In this document: one piece after another, positions 1 through 9,559 of the stretch | Layout of the letters: the number at the start of each line of letters is the position of its first letter | Position numbering within the stretch: position 1 is the first letter of the stretch | Assembly: GCA_013388545.1 (NCBI GenBank) | Contig: JACAFB010000010.1 | Coordinates: forward strand, 1 to 64,000 | Direction of reading: 5' to 3' | Origin: Ignavibacteriaceae bacterium | GTDB taxonomy: Bacteria > Bacteroidota > Ignavibacteria > Ignavibacteriales > Ignavibacteriaceae | Length of the DNA stretch: 64,000 nucleotides | Translations under genes and position numbers: made by a program | Notes under the pieces: generated by a model | What the model was told of the DNA's origin: nothing | Database searches by the model: none | The model's input: only the letters and a program-made list of their open reading frames with translations

Positions 1-11
1 CAGATATTATT

Positions 12-1415
12 TTATTCTGAAATATACTGTTCTTTAATTTGAAGAAGATATTGAAAAGCCTCATCATAATTATTTCCAATTCTGCCATCAAGAATAGCCT
101 CTTCAATTGCTGTTTTTATCTTTCCAACAAGTGGAGATGGCTTCAAACCACATACACTCATTATAGTTTCACCTCGTACCGGAGATTGAAACTCTCTCAA
201 TTTATCCTTCTCCTGAACTTCTAAAACACGACTCATAACCCGGTTATAATTATCTAAATATTGATTCACTTTTGAAGGATTTTTACTCGTAATGTCAGCC
301 CGGCATAAAGTAATCAAATCTTCAAGAGTATCGCCAGCTTCGACAATAAATCTTCTGATTGCTGAATCTGTTACATCCTCTTTCGCAAGCGCAATCGGTC
401 TTAAGTGAAGCCGAATCAATTTTTCAATATAACCTAATTTATTCAGAGGCAGTTTCATTCTTTTGAAAATATTTTTCATCATCCTCGCGCCGATTTCGTC
501 GTGTCCATGAAACGTCCAGCCAATTCCATCAATAAATTTTTTTGTCTGAGGTTTTGCAATATCATGGACAAGTGCTGCAAATCTTAACCAAACGTTTTCA
601 GTTGCCAGAGAAATATTATCGACTACCTGGCAGGTATGATAAAAAACATCTTTATGATGATAATCGTTTCGCTGTTCAACTCCGGCCATGGTTGAAATCT
701 CAGGAAATATTACCTCAAGAACTTTAGAATCAAAAAGAAGTGTTAGGCCTACTGATGGCTTAGGGGATTCCAGTATTTTAAATAACTCATTAGTAATTCT
801 TTCCATTGAAACAATACTCAATCTATCTTTCAGTTTTTCGGAAGCGGCAACAATACTTTGGTCAACTGAAAAACCAAGCTGAGAAGCAAATCGAAAGGCT
901 CTTAATATTCTTAAAGGATCATCATCAAAAGTCAGAAGAGGGTCGATAGGAGTCTTAATTAATTTATTCGATATATCATCTAGCCCATTGAAATGATCTA
1001 TTATTTCGCCAAAATTATTTTTATTCAGTGAAAGAGCCAGAGCATTTATGGTGAAGTCGCGTCTACGAATATCGTCTTTAAGAGTACCGGGTTCAACAAA
1101 TGGTTTTCTGCTGTTACGTGAATATGATTCTTTCCGGGAAGCAACAAACTCAAGATTATAATCATGATACTTAAAATGAGCGGTTCCAAAATTCTTATAA
1201 ACAACAATGTTTTTGATGCCAAGAATTTTTGCAATTTTTCTGGAAAAACTGATTCCGTCCCCAATAATTAAAAAATCTATTTCGTTCGTTTCGCGTTGAA
1301 GTAAAAGATCCCTTACATAACCTCCGACAATGTAAATTTCACAACTTTCCTTTTCAGACAACTCTGTGAAATGATTAAGGAACTCCAGTTCTTTTATCTT
1401 TAATGCAATATTCAT
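12..1415 (-). CDS. CCA-adding tRNA nucleotidyltransferase with HD domain
   Basis: This enzyme adds or repairs the 3' CCA end of tRNAs. The N-terminal nucleotidyltransferase fold shows the family signature GGYVRD (residues 31-36), followed by the catalytic carboxylate pair at E45-I-D47. The family normally has D-x-D here, so the first position is a conservative Glu. The tRNA-binding stretch RRDFTINALA follows. A C-terminal HD phosphohydrolase domain is visible (HHKD, then ALVHDIAKP), as in HD-type CCA enzymes. The length of 467 aa is normal. It lies 9 bases downstream of the membrane protease gene and is probably co-transcribed with it. The three tRNAs of this window do not encode a complete CCA, so such an enzyme is needed. 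Confidence 0.9.
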   Translation of the reverse strand: MNIALKIKELEFLNHFTELSEKESCEIYIVGGYVRDLLLQRETNEIDFLIIGDGISFSRKIAKILGIKNIVVYKNFGTAHFKYHDYNLEFVASRKESYSRNSRKPFVEPGTLKDDIRRRDFTINALALSLNKNNFGEIIDHFNGLDDISNKLIKTPIDPLLTFDDDPLRILRAFRFASQLGFSVDQSIVAASEKLKDRLSIVSMERITNELFKILESPKPSVGLTLLFDSKVLEVIFPEISTMAGVEQRNDYHHKDVFYHTCQVVDNISLATENVWLRFAALVHDIAKPQTKKFIDGIGWTFHGHDEIGARMMKNIFKRMKLPLNKLGYIEKLIRLHLRPIALAKEDVTDSAIRRFIVEAGDTLEDLITLCRADITSKNPSKVNQYLDNYNRVMSRVLEVQEKDKLREFQSPVRGETIMSVCGLKPSPLVGKIKTAIEEAILDGRIGNNYDEAFQYLLQIKEQYISE

Positions 1416-1424
1416 ATATAATAT

Positions 1425-3656
1425 TTAATTGCTTAACTGAGAATCAATGTTTTTTAAGATTCGGTCTCCGTTCTTTAAAAGCCAATCTGAAAGTGCAAAA
1501 TTATCCTTGAGAAGCAATTTTAAATCATTATCCTCGTCATACCTTAAAGCTAAAGCAGCAAATTTTCTAGCTCTGATAAAATCAAAGTTTTTAAGCATAT
1601 ATTTTGATAATGAATAAACTGCGTAACAGCTTTCATAGTTTGATACTTTAATCTGCATGTTAAAATTCTTTAGAAAATTATCATAATTTTCTTTTAAGAA
1701 TTCAGAAAATGAAATCATCATTGGGAACGTAAAGTAGATATAACCTCCGGAGTTCAAATTCTTTAAAAACTGAAACCTGTCAAAATCACTTCCCAGCAAA
1801 TATGATTGCAAAGAATGATTTTTGCTAATGGCCGAAATTCTAATATTAGCAGCAAAAGTTAAATCTCTATTGGGTTTAGATTCCGAAATATGATTATATA
1901 TTGAGTCCGCTTTGTCCACTTTTCCTGACAAATATTTCAAATCAGCTAGTATTAAACTTAGATTCCAGTAATACGGAGTTTCTTCAAACGATGTAATATA
2001 ACTTTCAGCTAAAGTTATACCGTCTGAATATTTTTTTTGCTTTTTATAAATTTCAATCAGACCGGTTATAGCTGAGTAATCATTACTTTTCGAAAGAATC
2101 TGCTTGAATATTTTTTGTGCTCCCAAGTAGCTTTTTTTTTCAAAAAGCTGCCATGCTTCCACGAGTCTATCAGAAATAAATCTTGGACAGGTCTTGGTAA
2201 ATATTGGTTTTCTGCCGAAATAGTAATCAGCGATTGACTTATTGTAGGTATAATTCCTGGAAAATAACTCTTTTTTAAAATTATCAATTACATTATTTAA
2301 TTGTAATCCATAAATATTGTTAAATTCACCAGTTGTGTAGAACTTCTGAAACTTTTCAAAAGTATAATTTTCAATTAGATATCTTGAAAATGCACCGCTA
2401 AAAATATAAGAAACAGAAGATGGCCGGTTGAAAAATCCACTGAAATTAAAAATCTCATATGGATTATTAAGATAACCTGCTTTCATTGCCTGATATAAAA
2501 GGAAATCAATCGAATGACCATCATAAAACGGATCACGCGATTCGGCAAATCCTTCGATCAACATTGGATTAAATCCTGAGGCTAATTTAAATAACCCGGT
2601 TCCGAATGCTCCACTAAAACAGTGAGCGATTTCATGACGTAGGGTACGATCATAATTACCAGCCTGAACATAAATTTGATTGAGCCAGGGTTTAGCTACA
2701 TCAGCATTGCCTGAGCCGAATAATCTTTTCTTCTGCTCATTATTTGAAAAAACAAACGATACAGTTTTATCTTTTGGTTTCAAGGATAATTGATTATAGA
2801 TCTCTTTAAAGTAAAACTCCTGGTGAAGGATAATATTCTTTACCAATTTAGTGTCCATTCCCGAAGGAAAGTAAGTGATAAAGTTGTCGCTTATAATTTT
2901 TCTGTCCAGTTCTGATTGCAAGACTGTAAGAGTTGTTCTGTAACCGGCGAATGGAGATAGAACAAACCAGCCAACTGGCAAGGCAATAAGCAGGAAAACA
3001 ATAATAACCTTTTTTAATTTTAGTACCTTTGATTTATAAATAACCCAAATAATGATTGAAAAGTATAGAAGGTTTATTAGTCTGTAAATCAAAAGATTAG
3101 TATTTACTGATAATCCTTCGTCATATATTGTTCCGGGAAAGAATCCAATCAATGGACTAAAAAAATAAATCTGTGGATCAAAATAAATCTCGATTATAGG
3201 TATTAAACAGATTAAAATAAATATGGATAAAAACACTAGTCTCGAAAATCTTGGACTCAAATAGATACTAAACAAACCAAGTGCATAACCTATTATGATT
3301 GATGGTACTGTAATAACAAGATAGAACATTAAGCCATCAATAAATGAACAGAACATCGTAAATATTGAATTCAGAACTGATACTAAAAAAGGAATTAACA
3401 AAAAGATTAAGAACGGAAAAAACAGTCTCTTTAAAGAAGACTTATCCAAAATGAAATCCGGATTCTCCTTTTTAATAAATGAAATTGAATACATTGAAGA
3501 AAGAATCACCAGCAAAAATGAATTTAAAGCTGAAAATTCATAGCCAAATACTCCAGCAAGAGGGAATTTGATTAAAAGTAGATTAAAAAACAGGATGATT
3601 GACAAATAAAAGATCAGATAATATTTCCATTGTATAATGTCTTTTAACCGTTTCAT
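1425..3656 (-). CDS. Polytopic membrane protein with gluzincin (peptidase MA-like) domain and TPR region
   Basis: A 743-aa protein. The first ~240 residues hold about seven hydrophobic segments. An extracytoplasmic domain follows with the zinc-protease motif H341-E-I-A-H345 and a downstream IEGFAE (E368) that would supply the third zinc ligand, the gluzincin pattern of peptidase MA-like proteins. Residues ~480-740 are helical and TPR-like. The active-site residues are intact, so proteolysis is plausible, but no substrate can be named. It sits between the sensor kinase gene (60-base gap) and the CCA enzyme (9-base gap), in the same direction. The protease call rests on motif spacing only. Confidence 0.6.
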   Translation of the reverse strand: MKRLKDIIQWKYYLIFYLSIILFFNLLLIKFPLAGVFGYEFSALNSFLLVILSSMYSISFIKKENPDFILDKSSLKRLFFPFLIFLLIPFLVSVLNSIFTMFCSFIDGLMFYLVITVPSIIIGYALGLFSIYLSPRFSRLVFLSIFILICLIPIIEIYFDPQIYFFSPLIGFFPGTIYDEGLSVNTNLLIYRLINLLYFSIIIWVIYKSKVLKLKKVIIVFLLIALPVGWFVLSPFAGYRTTLTVLQSELDRKIISDNFITYFPSGMDTKLVKNIILHQEFYFKEIYNQLSLKPKDKTVSFVFSNNEQKKRLFGSGNADVAKPWLNQIYVQAGNYDRTLRHEIAHCFSGAFGTGLFKLASGFNPMLIEGFAESRDPFYDGHSIDFLLYQAMKAGYLNNPYEIFNFSGFFNRPSSVSYIFSGAFSRYLIENYTFEKFQKFYTTGEFNNIYGLQLNNVIDNFKKELFSRNYTYNKSIADYYFGRKPIFTKTCPRFISDRLVEAWQLFEKKSYLGAQKIFKQILSKSNDYSAITGLIEIYKKQKKYSDGITLAESYITSFEETPYYWNLSLILADLKYLSGKVDKADSIYNHISESKPNRDLTFAANIRISAISKNHSLQSYLLGSDFDRFQFLKNLNSGGYIYFTFPMMISFSEFLKENYDNFLKNFNMQIKVSNYESCYAVYSLSKYMLKNFDFIRARKFAALALRYDEDNDLKLLLKDNFALSDWLLKNGDRILKNIDSQLSN

Positions 3657-3716
3657 TGAAATATCATATTATTTGCTTGCTAAAATCTGATTTTAAATTT
3701 TATCCGAAATAAATTT

Positions 3717-5612
3717 CTATTTAATCTTACCGCGAAGTAAAAGTCCATTCATTCCGCAAATATAAATTTCACCATTTGAATTCGAGGCAGAACTCTGTAA
3801 TCCGAATGGAAACGATTTGCTAATCTTCCCAAAAGATTTTTTTGGAGTATCAAATATTATGATCTCTCCTTTGGTAGTAGTAATCAATATCTTTTTGCTT
3901 TTTAATTGGTTCATTGATGAAATACCTGCAAAAGTAATGCTTTGAGTAATTGGCTCCCAATCTTCTCCCCTATTTGAAGTAATAAACAATTTACCTCCTC
4001 CTCCACAAATAAATCCGGTTTCTTTGTCCATAAATAAAATATCCTTTAAATAAGCATCGGTTTCAAGTTCAACTCTTTTCCAAGTTCGCCCGCCGTCCTC
4101 ACTTTTTAACAATAATCCATTCCAGCCAATAATAAAACCATTATTAGGGTTTATAAAAAAAGATTTAAATAACAGATTGTTGACCCCTGAATTTAAAATT
4201 TCCCAGGTTCTTCCGTAGTCTGAAGAAAATAAAACTGAACCATTGTTCCCAACCAGAATCAAGTCTCCATCTGAATTTTGATTGATGTCAAAGAATGTGT
4301 TTGATGATTGTAGAAATATGTTTTCCCAGGTACCTCCAGCATCATCTGATAAAAATAAATTACCTTTTTCGCCTGCAATTATGATTCTACGATTATCAAG
4401 AATTTGAACATCATTCAAGTTAACAATGGTGAAAGAATCAACCTTAGACCAGGACTTCCCGTAATCCCTGCTCAATACAGCTTTTCCACTATCACCGCAA
4501 ATTATTCCCAGACTGTTATTGAATGAAATTGAATTTAATTTTACACTCAGATTTAAAGGGACAATTTCAAAATCAATGAAGTCACTGATAATGCTTTCTT
4601 CCGGCTGGTTATTAATTCCTACATTCTTAGAACTTTTAATAATATTTTCATCTACAAGATTTATTATTAACCAGCTTAAAAGGAAAAGAGATAAGATTGA
4701 AACAATTATTATAATAACCGGGAATAATGATCTTCGTTTCCTGATGGTGGCGTAATTTTTTGTTTTAAGCTTTTTTTCTGAAAGAACATTTTTTGATAAC
4801 TTGTTCAAAATCTGGTCAATAACCAAAATAAATTCATCACAACTTGAAAACCGATTGTATCTGTCTTTATTTGTCGCCTTCTGAATAGTTTTGTTTATAT
4901 CCGAGGAAATATTCTCTGGAAATCCGTCTATCAGTGGGATATTTCTGTTTAGATGAGCGTCCATAACTTCATATTCACTCTTAAAGTTGAATGGGGGTCT
5001 CCCGGTTAACATCTCAAATAAAGTAACGCCGAGTGAATAAATATCAGTATGTAAAGTGATTTCATCAGCACTTACTTGTTCAGGACTCATATATAAAACA
5101 GTACCGATTTTAGCACCGGTTTGAGTCAAACTACTTATCTCGTTAACAGATTTTGATATTCCAAAATCCATTATCTTCACTATACCATCATTGTTAAGAA
5201 TAATATTGGATGGCTTAATATCGCGATGAATATATCCTTTATTGTGAGCAAAAGAAATCCCTGCTAAGGTTTGCCTGAGAATGGACAGAGAATCAACCAA
5301 ACTCAATTTTCCATATTCATTGATAAGTGCTTCAACAGTTTTCCCCTGAACATATTCCATTACAATTCCAAGATTTTCTCTATCCTGAACAATTCCATAC
5401 ACAGTAACAATATTTTGATGATTTAAATTAGCCTGATTAATTGCTTCACGTTTAAATCTTTCAACAAATTTCTTATTTCTCAGAGCATTTATATTAAGGA
5501 ACTTGATTGCAACTGTTCTTTCGAGCCGGGTATCAAAAGCCCTGTAAACAGAGCCCATACCGCCCTCACCAATCAGGTCTAATATATTGTAATGTTCTAC
5601 TTGAAAGTTCAA
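3717..5612 (-). CDS. Transmembrane Ser/Thr protein kinase with extracytoplasmic YCF48/BNR-type propeller
   Basis: A Hanks-type kinase fills residues ~8-272: glycine loop GEGGMGSV (15-22), ATP lysine K37, catalytic HRDIKPSN (H129-R130-D131), DFG at 149-151 and SPE at 176-178. All key residues are present. A basic linker leads to one membrane helix (~297-319). Outside, residues ~350-631 carry five Asp-box-like repeats of the form S-x-D-x-G-x-x-W (for example SRDYGKSW, SDDAGGTW, SEDGGRTW), as in YCF48-like propellers. It presumably passes an envelope signal to cytoplasmic phosphorylation. The start is a TTG at 5612 with a strong AAGGAAGG ribosome site just upstream. The kinase fold begins at residue ~8, so no later start fits. 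Confidence 0.85.
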   Translation of the reverse strand: MNFQVEHYNILDLIGEGGMGSVYRAFDTRLERTVAIKFLNINALRNKKFVERFKREAINQANLNHQNIVTVYGIVQDRENLGIVMEYVQGKTVEALINEYGKLSLVDSLSILRQTLAGISFAHNKGYIHRDIKPSNIILNNDGIVKIMDFGISKSVNEISSLTQTGAKIGTVLYMSPEQVSADEITLHTDIYSLGVTLFEMLTGRPPFNFKSEYEVMDAHLNRNIPLIDGFPENISSDINKTIQKATNKDRYNRFSSCDEFILVIDQILNKLSKNVLSEKKLKTKNYATIRKRRSLFPVIIIIVSILSLFLLSWLIINLVDENIIKSSKNVGINNQPEESIISDFIDFEIVPLNLSVKLNSISFNNSLGIICGDSGKAVLSRDYGKSWSKVDSFTIVNLNDVQILDNRRIIIAGEKGNLFLSDDAGGTWENIFLQSSNTFFDINQNSDGDLILVGNNGSVLFSSDYGRTWEILNSGVNNLLFKSFFINPNNGFIIGWNGLLLKSEDGGRTWKRVELETDAYLKDILFMDKETGFICGGGGKLFITSNRGEDWEPITQSITFAGISSMNQLKSKKILITTTKGEIIIFDTPKKSFGKISKSFPFGLQSSASNSNGEIYICGMNGLLLRGKIK

Positions 5613-5779
5613 TTTCCTTCCTTTTAAAAGGTTAATTATTTTGCCTTAATAAGTTATTAAAAGTGCCATCCGAAAAAAAAACAACTAATTCTAATGCTTA
5701 TAATCTTTTCTGTGAATTTACTTTGAAAATTAACATTCTACTAAGCTAAATTGAATTTCCTAGTCAAAAAATTGGTTTA

Positions 5780-5811
5780 TTTGCTAAACTTTTAAGCTAA
5801 TTTTATATTTG
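5780..5811 (+). promoter_or_regulatory. Bacteroidetes-type promoter for tRNA-Leu/tig/clpP
   Basis: TTTG at 5780-5783, a 20-base spacer and TATATTTG at 5804-5811 match the -33/-7 consensus TTTG-N19-21-TAnnTTTG of Bacteroidetes primary sigma factors. A start near 5816 would leave a leader of about 70 bases before the tRNA. The site lies in the 272-base gap between the divergent kinase gene and the tRNA. I found no convincing promoter for the kinase in that gap. Confidence 0.65.
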
Positions 5812-5884
5812 TACTCAATTTTGATAGAAAAAAGCTTTGAAACGCTCCGAGACCACTCTTATTTAATTCAAAGTTAAAAAATCA

Positions 5885-5966
5885 GCGAGAATGGCGGAAT
5901 TGGCAGACGCGCTAGACTTAGGATCTAGTACCGTAAGGTGTCGGGGTTCGAGTCCCCGTTCTCGCA
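5885..5966 (+). tRNA. tRNA-Leu (anticodon TAG)
   Basis: Acceptor arm GCGAGAA (5885-5891) pairs with TTCTCGC (5959-5965). The anticodon stem CTAGA/TCTAG encloses loop CTTAGGA with anticodon TAG at 5919-5921. A short variable arm (type II tRNA) and the T-arm loop GTTCGAG follow. The discriminator is A and the genomic 3' end does not continue as CCA. It lies 30 bases before tig and probably shares its transcript. Confidence 0.95.
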
Positions 5967-5996
5967 CAAAATTTTTAAAATCAGTTAGAGGTATAA

Positions 5997-7316
5997 TTGG
6001 AAACCAAACTAAATGATATTTCTACTTCTGAAAAAGAATTAGAAGTTTCAATAGCATATGAAGACATTAAAAACGAGATTGAAGCTGAGGAAAAACTTCA
6101 GGCAAAGAAAATTCAGCTGCCCGGATTTAGAAAAGGGAAAGTACCGATTTCTCATCTCAGAAAAATTTATGGCGATGCGTTGAAATATGATGCTTCTGAA
6201 AAAGTAGCGAATAACAAATTCTGGGAGATAGCTGAAGCTCAGATGCTTAATCCCATTAGTCAACCTGTAATGACGGATATCAACTTTAAACCTGGAGAAA
6301 ACTTATCTTTCAAGGTTAAATTTGAGGTTATTCCAACCTTGGAACTCAAAGATTATACTAACCAAACTATCGAAATCCCGGACTTTGTCGTTAATGATAA
6401 AGAAGTTGAAGCTGAGATTGAATATATTATTAAATCTAATGCAACTGAAGAGGATTGTGATGCAGTCGGTGAAGACAATAATTATAAAATAGATATCGAA
6501 CTAAAAAGAGTCGATGAATCAAATAATGAAATTCCAGGAACAAAACCAGAAACGCTCACTGTTGACCTTTCAGATCAGCGGGTTCATCCCGAACTATTAA
6601 ATAATTCAAAAGGTAAAAAAGTTGGAGATGTATTTTCTTTCACATTTAAGGATGAAAGCACAATTAAAAATGAATCCGGGCAGGATGAAACGAAAACAGA
6701 AACATTCTATTACTCTGTTAAACTGAAGAAAGTTAAAAAGGTCGTTCTTCCTCAACTAAGTGAAGAATTAATTAAAAAGATTACAAAGGATAAACTCTCG
6801 ACTGAAACTGAATTCAGAGACAAAATTAGGAATGATATTCAAGCTTATTATGATAATCAGACAGAAGAAATCACACGGATTAAGCTTCTTAATATGATTC
6901 TTAAAAATAATGATTTCACTGCTCCATCTTCATTTGTAAATAATGTTCTGAATGATATGATTAAACACGAAGAAGAACATTCAAAGCAGCATAAAGTCAA
7001 ACATTTCGATAAAGAAGCTGCCAAACAATATTTAATGAAAAATGCAGAAAATGAAGTAAAGTGGTACCTGATTAAAACTGAATTGATCAAAAAGGAAAAT
7101 ATTAAAGTTTCTGACGAGGAGTTGAAAGAAATGGCAGAGAAAGACTCGGCTGCGACTGGAATCTCTATCGATAAATTAATTAGCTTTTATAATACCCAGG
7201 GGCAAAAAGATAAAATTCTTGATAAAAAACTTTTCGAGTTTCTAAAAAGTAAGAATACTATTGTAAAGGTTGATTTGAAAAAGTACAATAAAAAAGAAGA
7301 AGAGGTAAATACATGA
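5997..7316 (+). CDS. tig: Trigger factor, ribosome-associated chaperone and prolyl isomerase
   Basis: Trigger factor binds the ribosome exit tunnel and shields nascent chains. The ribosome-binding signature is visible as [10 protein letters not shown] near residues 40-50, matching the GFRxGKxP motif. The central PPIase-like region and the long helical, charged C-terminal arm follow, and 439 aa is usual. The start is TTG at 5997, preceded by AGAGGT at 5987-5992; translation from there gives the expected short strand before the conserved N-domain. It overlaps clpP by 4 bases (ATGA), so the two are translationally coupled. The tig-clpP pairing is common in bacteria. Confidence 0.93.
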   Translation: METKLNDISTSEKELEVSIAYEDIKNEIEAEEKLQAKKIQLPGFRKGKVPISHLRKIYGDALKYDASEKVANNKFWEIAEAQMLNPISQPVMTDINFKPGENLSFKVKFEVIPTLELKDYTNQTIEIPDFVVNDKEVEAEIEYIIKSNATEEDCDAVGEDNNYKIDIELKRVDESNNEIPGTKPETLTVDLSDQRVHPELLNNSKGKKVGDVFSFTFKDESTIKNESGQDETKTETFYYSVKLKKVKKVVLPQLSEELIKKITKDKLSTETEFRDKIRNDIQAYYDNQTEEITRIKLLNMILKNNDFTAPSSFVNNVLNDMIKHEEEHSKQHKVKHFDKEAAKQYLMKNAENEVKWYLIKTELIKKENIKVSDEELKEMAEKDSAATGISIDKLISFYNTQGQKDKILDKKLFEFLKSKNTIVKVDLKKYNKKEEEVNT

Positions 7317-7939
7317 CAAAAAATATTGAGATTTTTAACCAACTCGTTCCTTATGTAATTGAACAAACGGGAAGAGGCGAACGGGGAATGGATATTTATT
7401 CCCGCCTTCTCAGGGAACGAATTATCTTTTTAGGAATGGCTATTGATGATCATATCGCCAGCTTAACAATTGCCCAATTAATTTTTCTTGAGGCAGAAGA
7501 CTCAGAAAAGGATATACATTTGTACATAAATTCACCTGGTGGCAGCGTTACAGCCGGTTTAGCAATTTATGATACAATGAAATATGTAAAACCTGATATA
7601 TCAACAATCTGCGTAGGTATGGCTGCAAGCATGGGTGCGATACTGCTTGCGGGAGGAACCAAAGGTAAAAGGACTGCTTTACCTAATTCAAAAATAATGA
7701 TTCATCAACCCTGGGTTGGTGGTTTGCAGGGTCAAACTTCTGATATTGAAATTCATGCAAGAGAGATGCTTAAAACAAGAGACACACTCTATAAAATTTT
7801 GGCCGAACATACAGGGAAAAACATCGAACAAATAACAAAAGACTGCGACCGCGATTATTACCTGACTCCACAAGAAGCAAAAGAGTACAATTTGATTGAT
7901 AATATTTTAGAAAGAAGAGTTCCTTTAGATAAAAAATAA
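7313..7939 (+). CDS. clpP: ATP-dependent Clp protease proteolytic subunit
   Basis: The serine peptidase of the Clp machine, which forms tetradecamers that dock ClpX or ClpA/C. The catalytic triad is intact: S106 in GMAASMGA, H131 in MIHQP and D181 in DRDYYL. The 208-aa length is normal. A conserved INSPGGSV stretch (residues 72-79) precedes the active-site serine. No clpX follows, unlike the usual tig-clpP-clpX order, so ClpX must be elsewhere. A hairpin lies 10 bases after the stop codon. Confidence 0.96.
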   Translation: MTKNIEIFNQLVPYVIEQTGRGERGMDIYSRLLRERIIFLGMAIDDHIASLTIAQLIFLEAEDSEKDIHLYINSPGGSVTAGLAIYDTMKYVKPDISTICVGMAASMGAILLAGGTKGKRTALPNSKIMIHQPWVGGLQGQTSDIEIHAREMLKTRDTLYKILAEHTGKNIEQITKDCDRDYYLTPQEAKEYNLIDNILERRVPLDKK

Positions 7940-7948
7940 CAACTTTAC

Positions 7949-7976
7949 GGGATCCTTGAGTCATTTTCAGGATCCC
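7949..7976 (+). terminator. Hairpin after clpP, possible weak terminator
   Basis: GGGATCCT (7949-7956) and AGGATCCC (7969-7976) form a perfect 8-bp stem with a 12-base loop. The sequence after it (CTGTATTCCTG) is only moderately T-rich, so it may attenuate rather than fully terminate. It argues against the TTG start at 7956 for the next gene, because that codon would lie inside the stem. Confidence 0.45.
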
Positions 7977-8012
7977 CTGTATTCCTGTTTTCAATCAATA
8001 ATAAAAAGATAT

Positions 8013-9500
8013 ATGTATGTTTTTTCGAAAAATACTCTGCTTTTGTGGATTAACTCTAAATTCGGATTAATTCTTTTAATTCTGTTCTTCATTTCTTTTA
8101 ACAATGTAAACTCCTATTCTCAATCCCTTTCAAAAACCTTAAATAATTACATCAATACATATAAGAAGAATAAAGATGTTCCTTCAATTTCCTGCGGTGC
8201 AATCAAGGATGGTAAAATTATCTGGCTGGGTACTTCAGGCTATTCTGATCTTGAAAACAGAATTACTGCTAATTCAAAAACTCTTTACAGGATTGCATCA
8301 ATCTCAAAATGCATAACTGCAGTTGCTATAATTCAACTCGCCTCACAAAATAAGATTAAACTTGATGATGATGCATTAAAGTATTTGCCGGACTTTCCCG
8401 AAAAGAAATGGAAATTTTCAATCAGGCAGCTCTTAAATCACACCGCCGGAATCAGAGAATATAAGGACAGGTCAGAATTTCACAGCAAAGAGCATTTTAC
8501 ATCAATCAATGAAGTACTAAAATATCTCGAAAAAGATTCTCTTGTTTATGAGCCAGGAACTAAATACCACTATTCAACACTTGGCTACAATTTTCTTGGG
8601 GCAATAATAGAAAATGTATCGGGATTGACCTACGAGGAATATGTAACCCGGAAAATATTTGAACCGGCCGGAATAAAAAATATTAAACTGGATTACCAGC
8701 AGCTTATCATTTCAAATCGATCAAGAGGCTATTCGAGAGATAATTTCAGAAAAATTATTAATGCTCCTCTTGCCGATCTTAGTATTAAGTTTCCCGGTGG
8801 AGGATTTATCTCCAATTCTGAAGATTTGCTTCTTTTTTCGAATGCGCTTCTCACCGGAGTTTTTTTTCCAAAGAATTGGATTGATACTTTAAGTGTTTCT
8901 GTTAAACTTAAAAACGGATCCACACAAAATTATGGTCTTGGTTTTGCGATCAACAAAGATTCAAAGGGCAGATTTTATCTGTCACATTCAGGACAAGGAA
9001 CCGGATTTACTACTTTGCTTGTCATTTATCCAGTTGAAAAAATTGCAACAGTATCGTTAATTAATATCAGTGACAGAAAGCTTGAATCCCCTGCTTTGGA
9101 TATTGCTGATTTCTTGCTTGGAAATGAAATAAAGTATCCAAGAAAATCCACTGCAGATTATCTGTTCAAATTATCATCAAAGATTAGTATCGATTCGATT
9201 TACAACCTTTTCAAAGTAATAAAATCAGATTCTTCAAAAACATACAATTCTGACGATGATGAACTGATCAACCTGGGTTATGATTTAATTAATACAAAAC
9301 GCACTATTGATGCAATAAGATTACTCCGTTCATTTGCAAATGAAAATCCAACATCAACAAAAACACTTGCAGCTCTCGCCGATGCATATTATAATGATGG
9401 TAATGAAGGAATGGCATTAAAAACATACAGGCAGATAATTCAGCTTGATCCGAATCATTCCTATGCACTTAAAATGATCAAAAAAATTACCGGGAACTAA
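8013..9500 (+). CDS. LACTB-like serine hydrolase (beta-lactamase superfamily) with C-terminal TPR
   Basis: Residues ~35-370 form a penicillin-binding-protein/class C beta-lactamase fold: the nucleophile motif SISK (SxxK) in RIASISKC, YST in place of the YxN motif as in LACTB-like members, and HSGQGTG in the KTG position. An N-terminal hydrophobic stretch is a signal peptide or anchor, so it probably acts in the periplasm or envelope. The last ~70 residues look like a TPR pair (IDAIRLLRSFANENP and MALKTYRQII). The frame is open from a TTG at 7956, but that codon lies in a hairpin, so I prefer the ATG at 8013. Whether it is a peptidase or esterase cannot be said; nothing suggests it is a resistance gene. 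Confidence 0.8.
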   Translation: MYVFSKNTLLLWINSKFGLILLILFFISFNNVNSYSQSLSKTLNNYINTYKKNKDVPSISCGAIKDGKIIWLGTSGYSDLENRITANSKTLYRIASISKCITAVAIIQLASQNKIKLDDDALKYLPDFPEKKWKFSIRQLLNHTAGIREYKDRSEFHSKEHFTSINEVLKYLEKDSLVYEPGTKYHYSTLGYNFLGAIIENVSGLTYEEYVTRKIFEPAGIKNIKLDYQQLIISNRSRGYSRDNFRKIINAPLADLSIKFPGGGFISNSEDLLLFSNALLTGVFFPKNWIDTLSVSVKLKNGSTQNYGLGFAINKDSKGRFYLSHSGQGTGFTTLLVIYPVEKIATVSLINISDRKLESPALDIADFLLGNEIKYPRKSTADYLFKLSSKISIDSIYNLFKVIKSDSSKTYNSDDDELINLGYDLINTKRTIDAIRLLRSFANENPTSTKTLAALADAYYNDGNEGMALKTYRQIIQLDPNHSYALKMIKKITGN

Positions 9501-9559
9501 AATAATTTCCCCAATTGTGAACTAAAGATTTCATTAATTCGTTAAATTTTAACACTACT

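Noticed and set aside
5869-5876. TAACTTTG on the minus strand as possible kinase promoter
   Set aside because: No -33 element at the right distance, since that place falls inside tRNA-Leu.
7956-8012. N-terminal extension of the serine hydrolase from TTG 7956
   Set aside because: The codon lies within a hairpin stem and the extra 19 residues precede the signal peptide without any family support.
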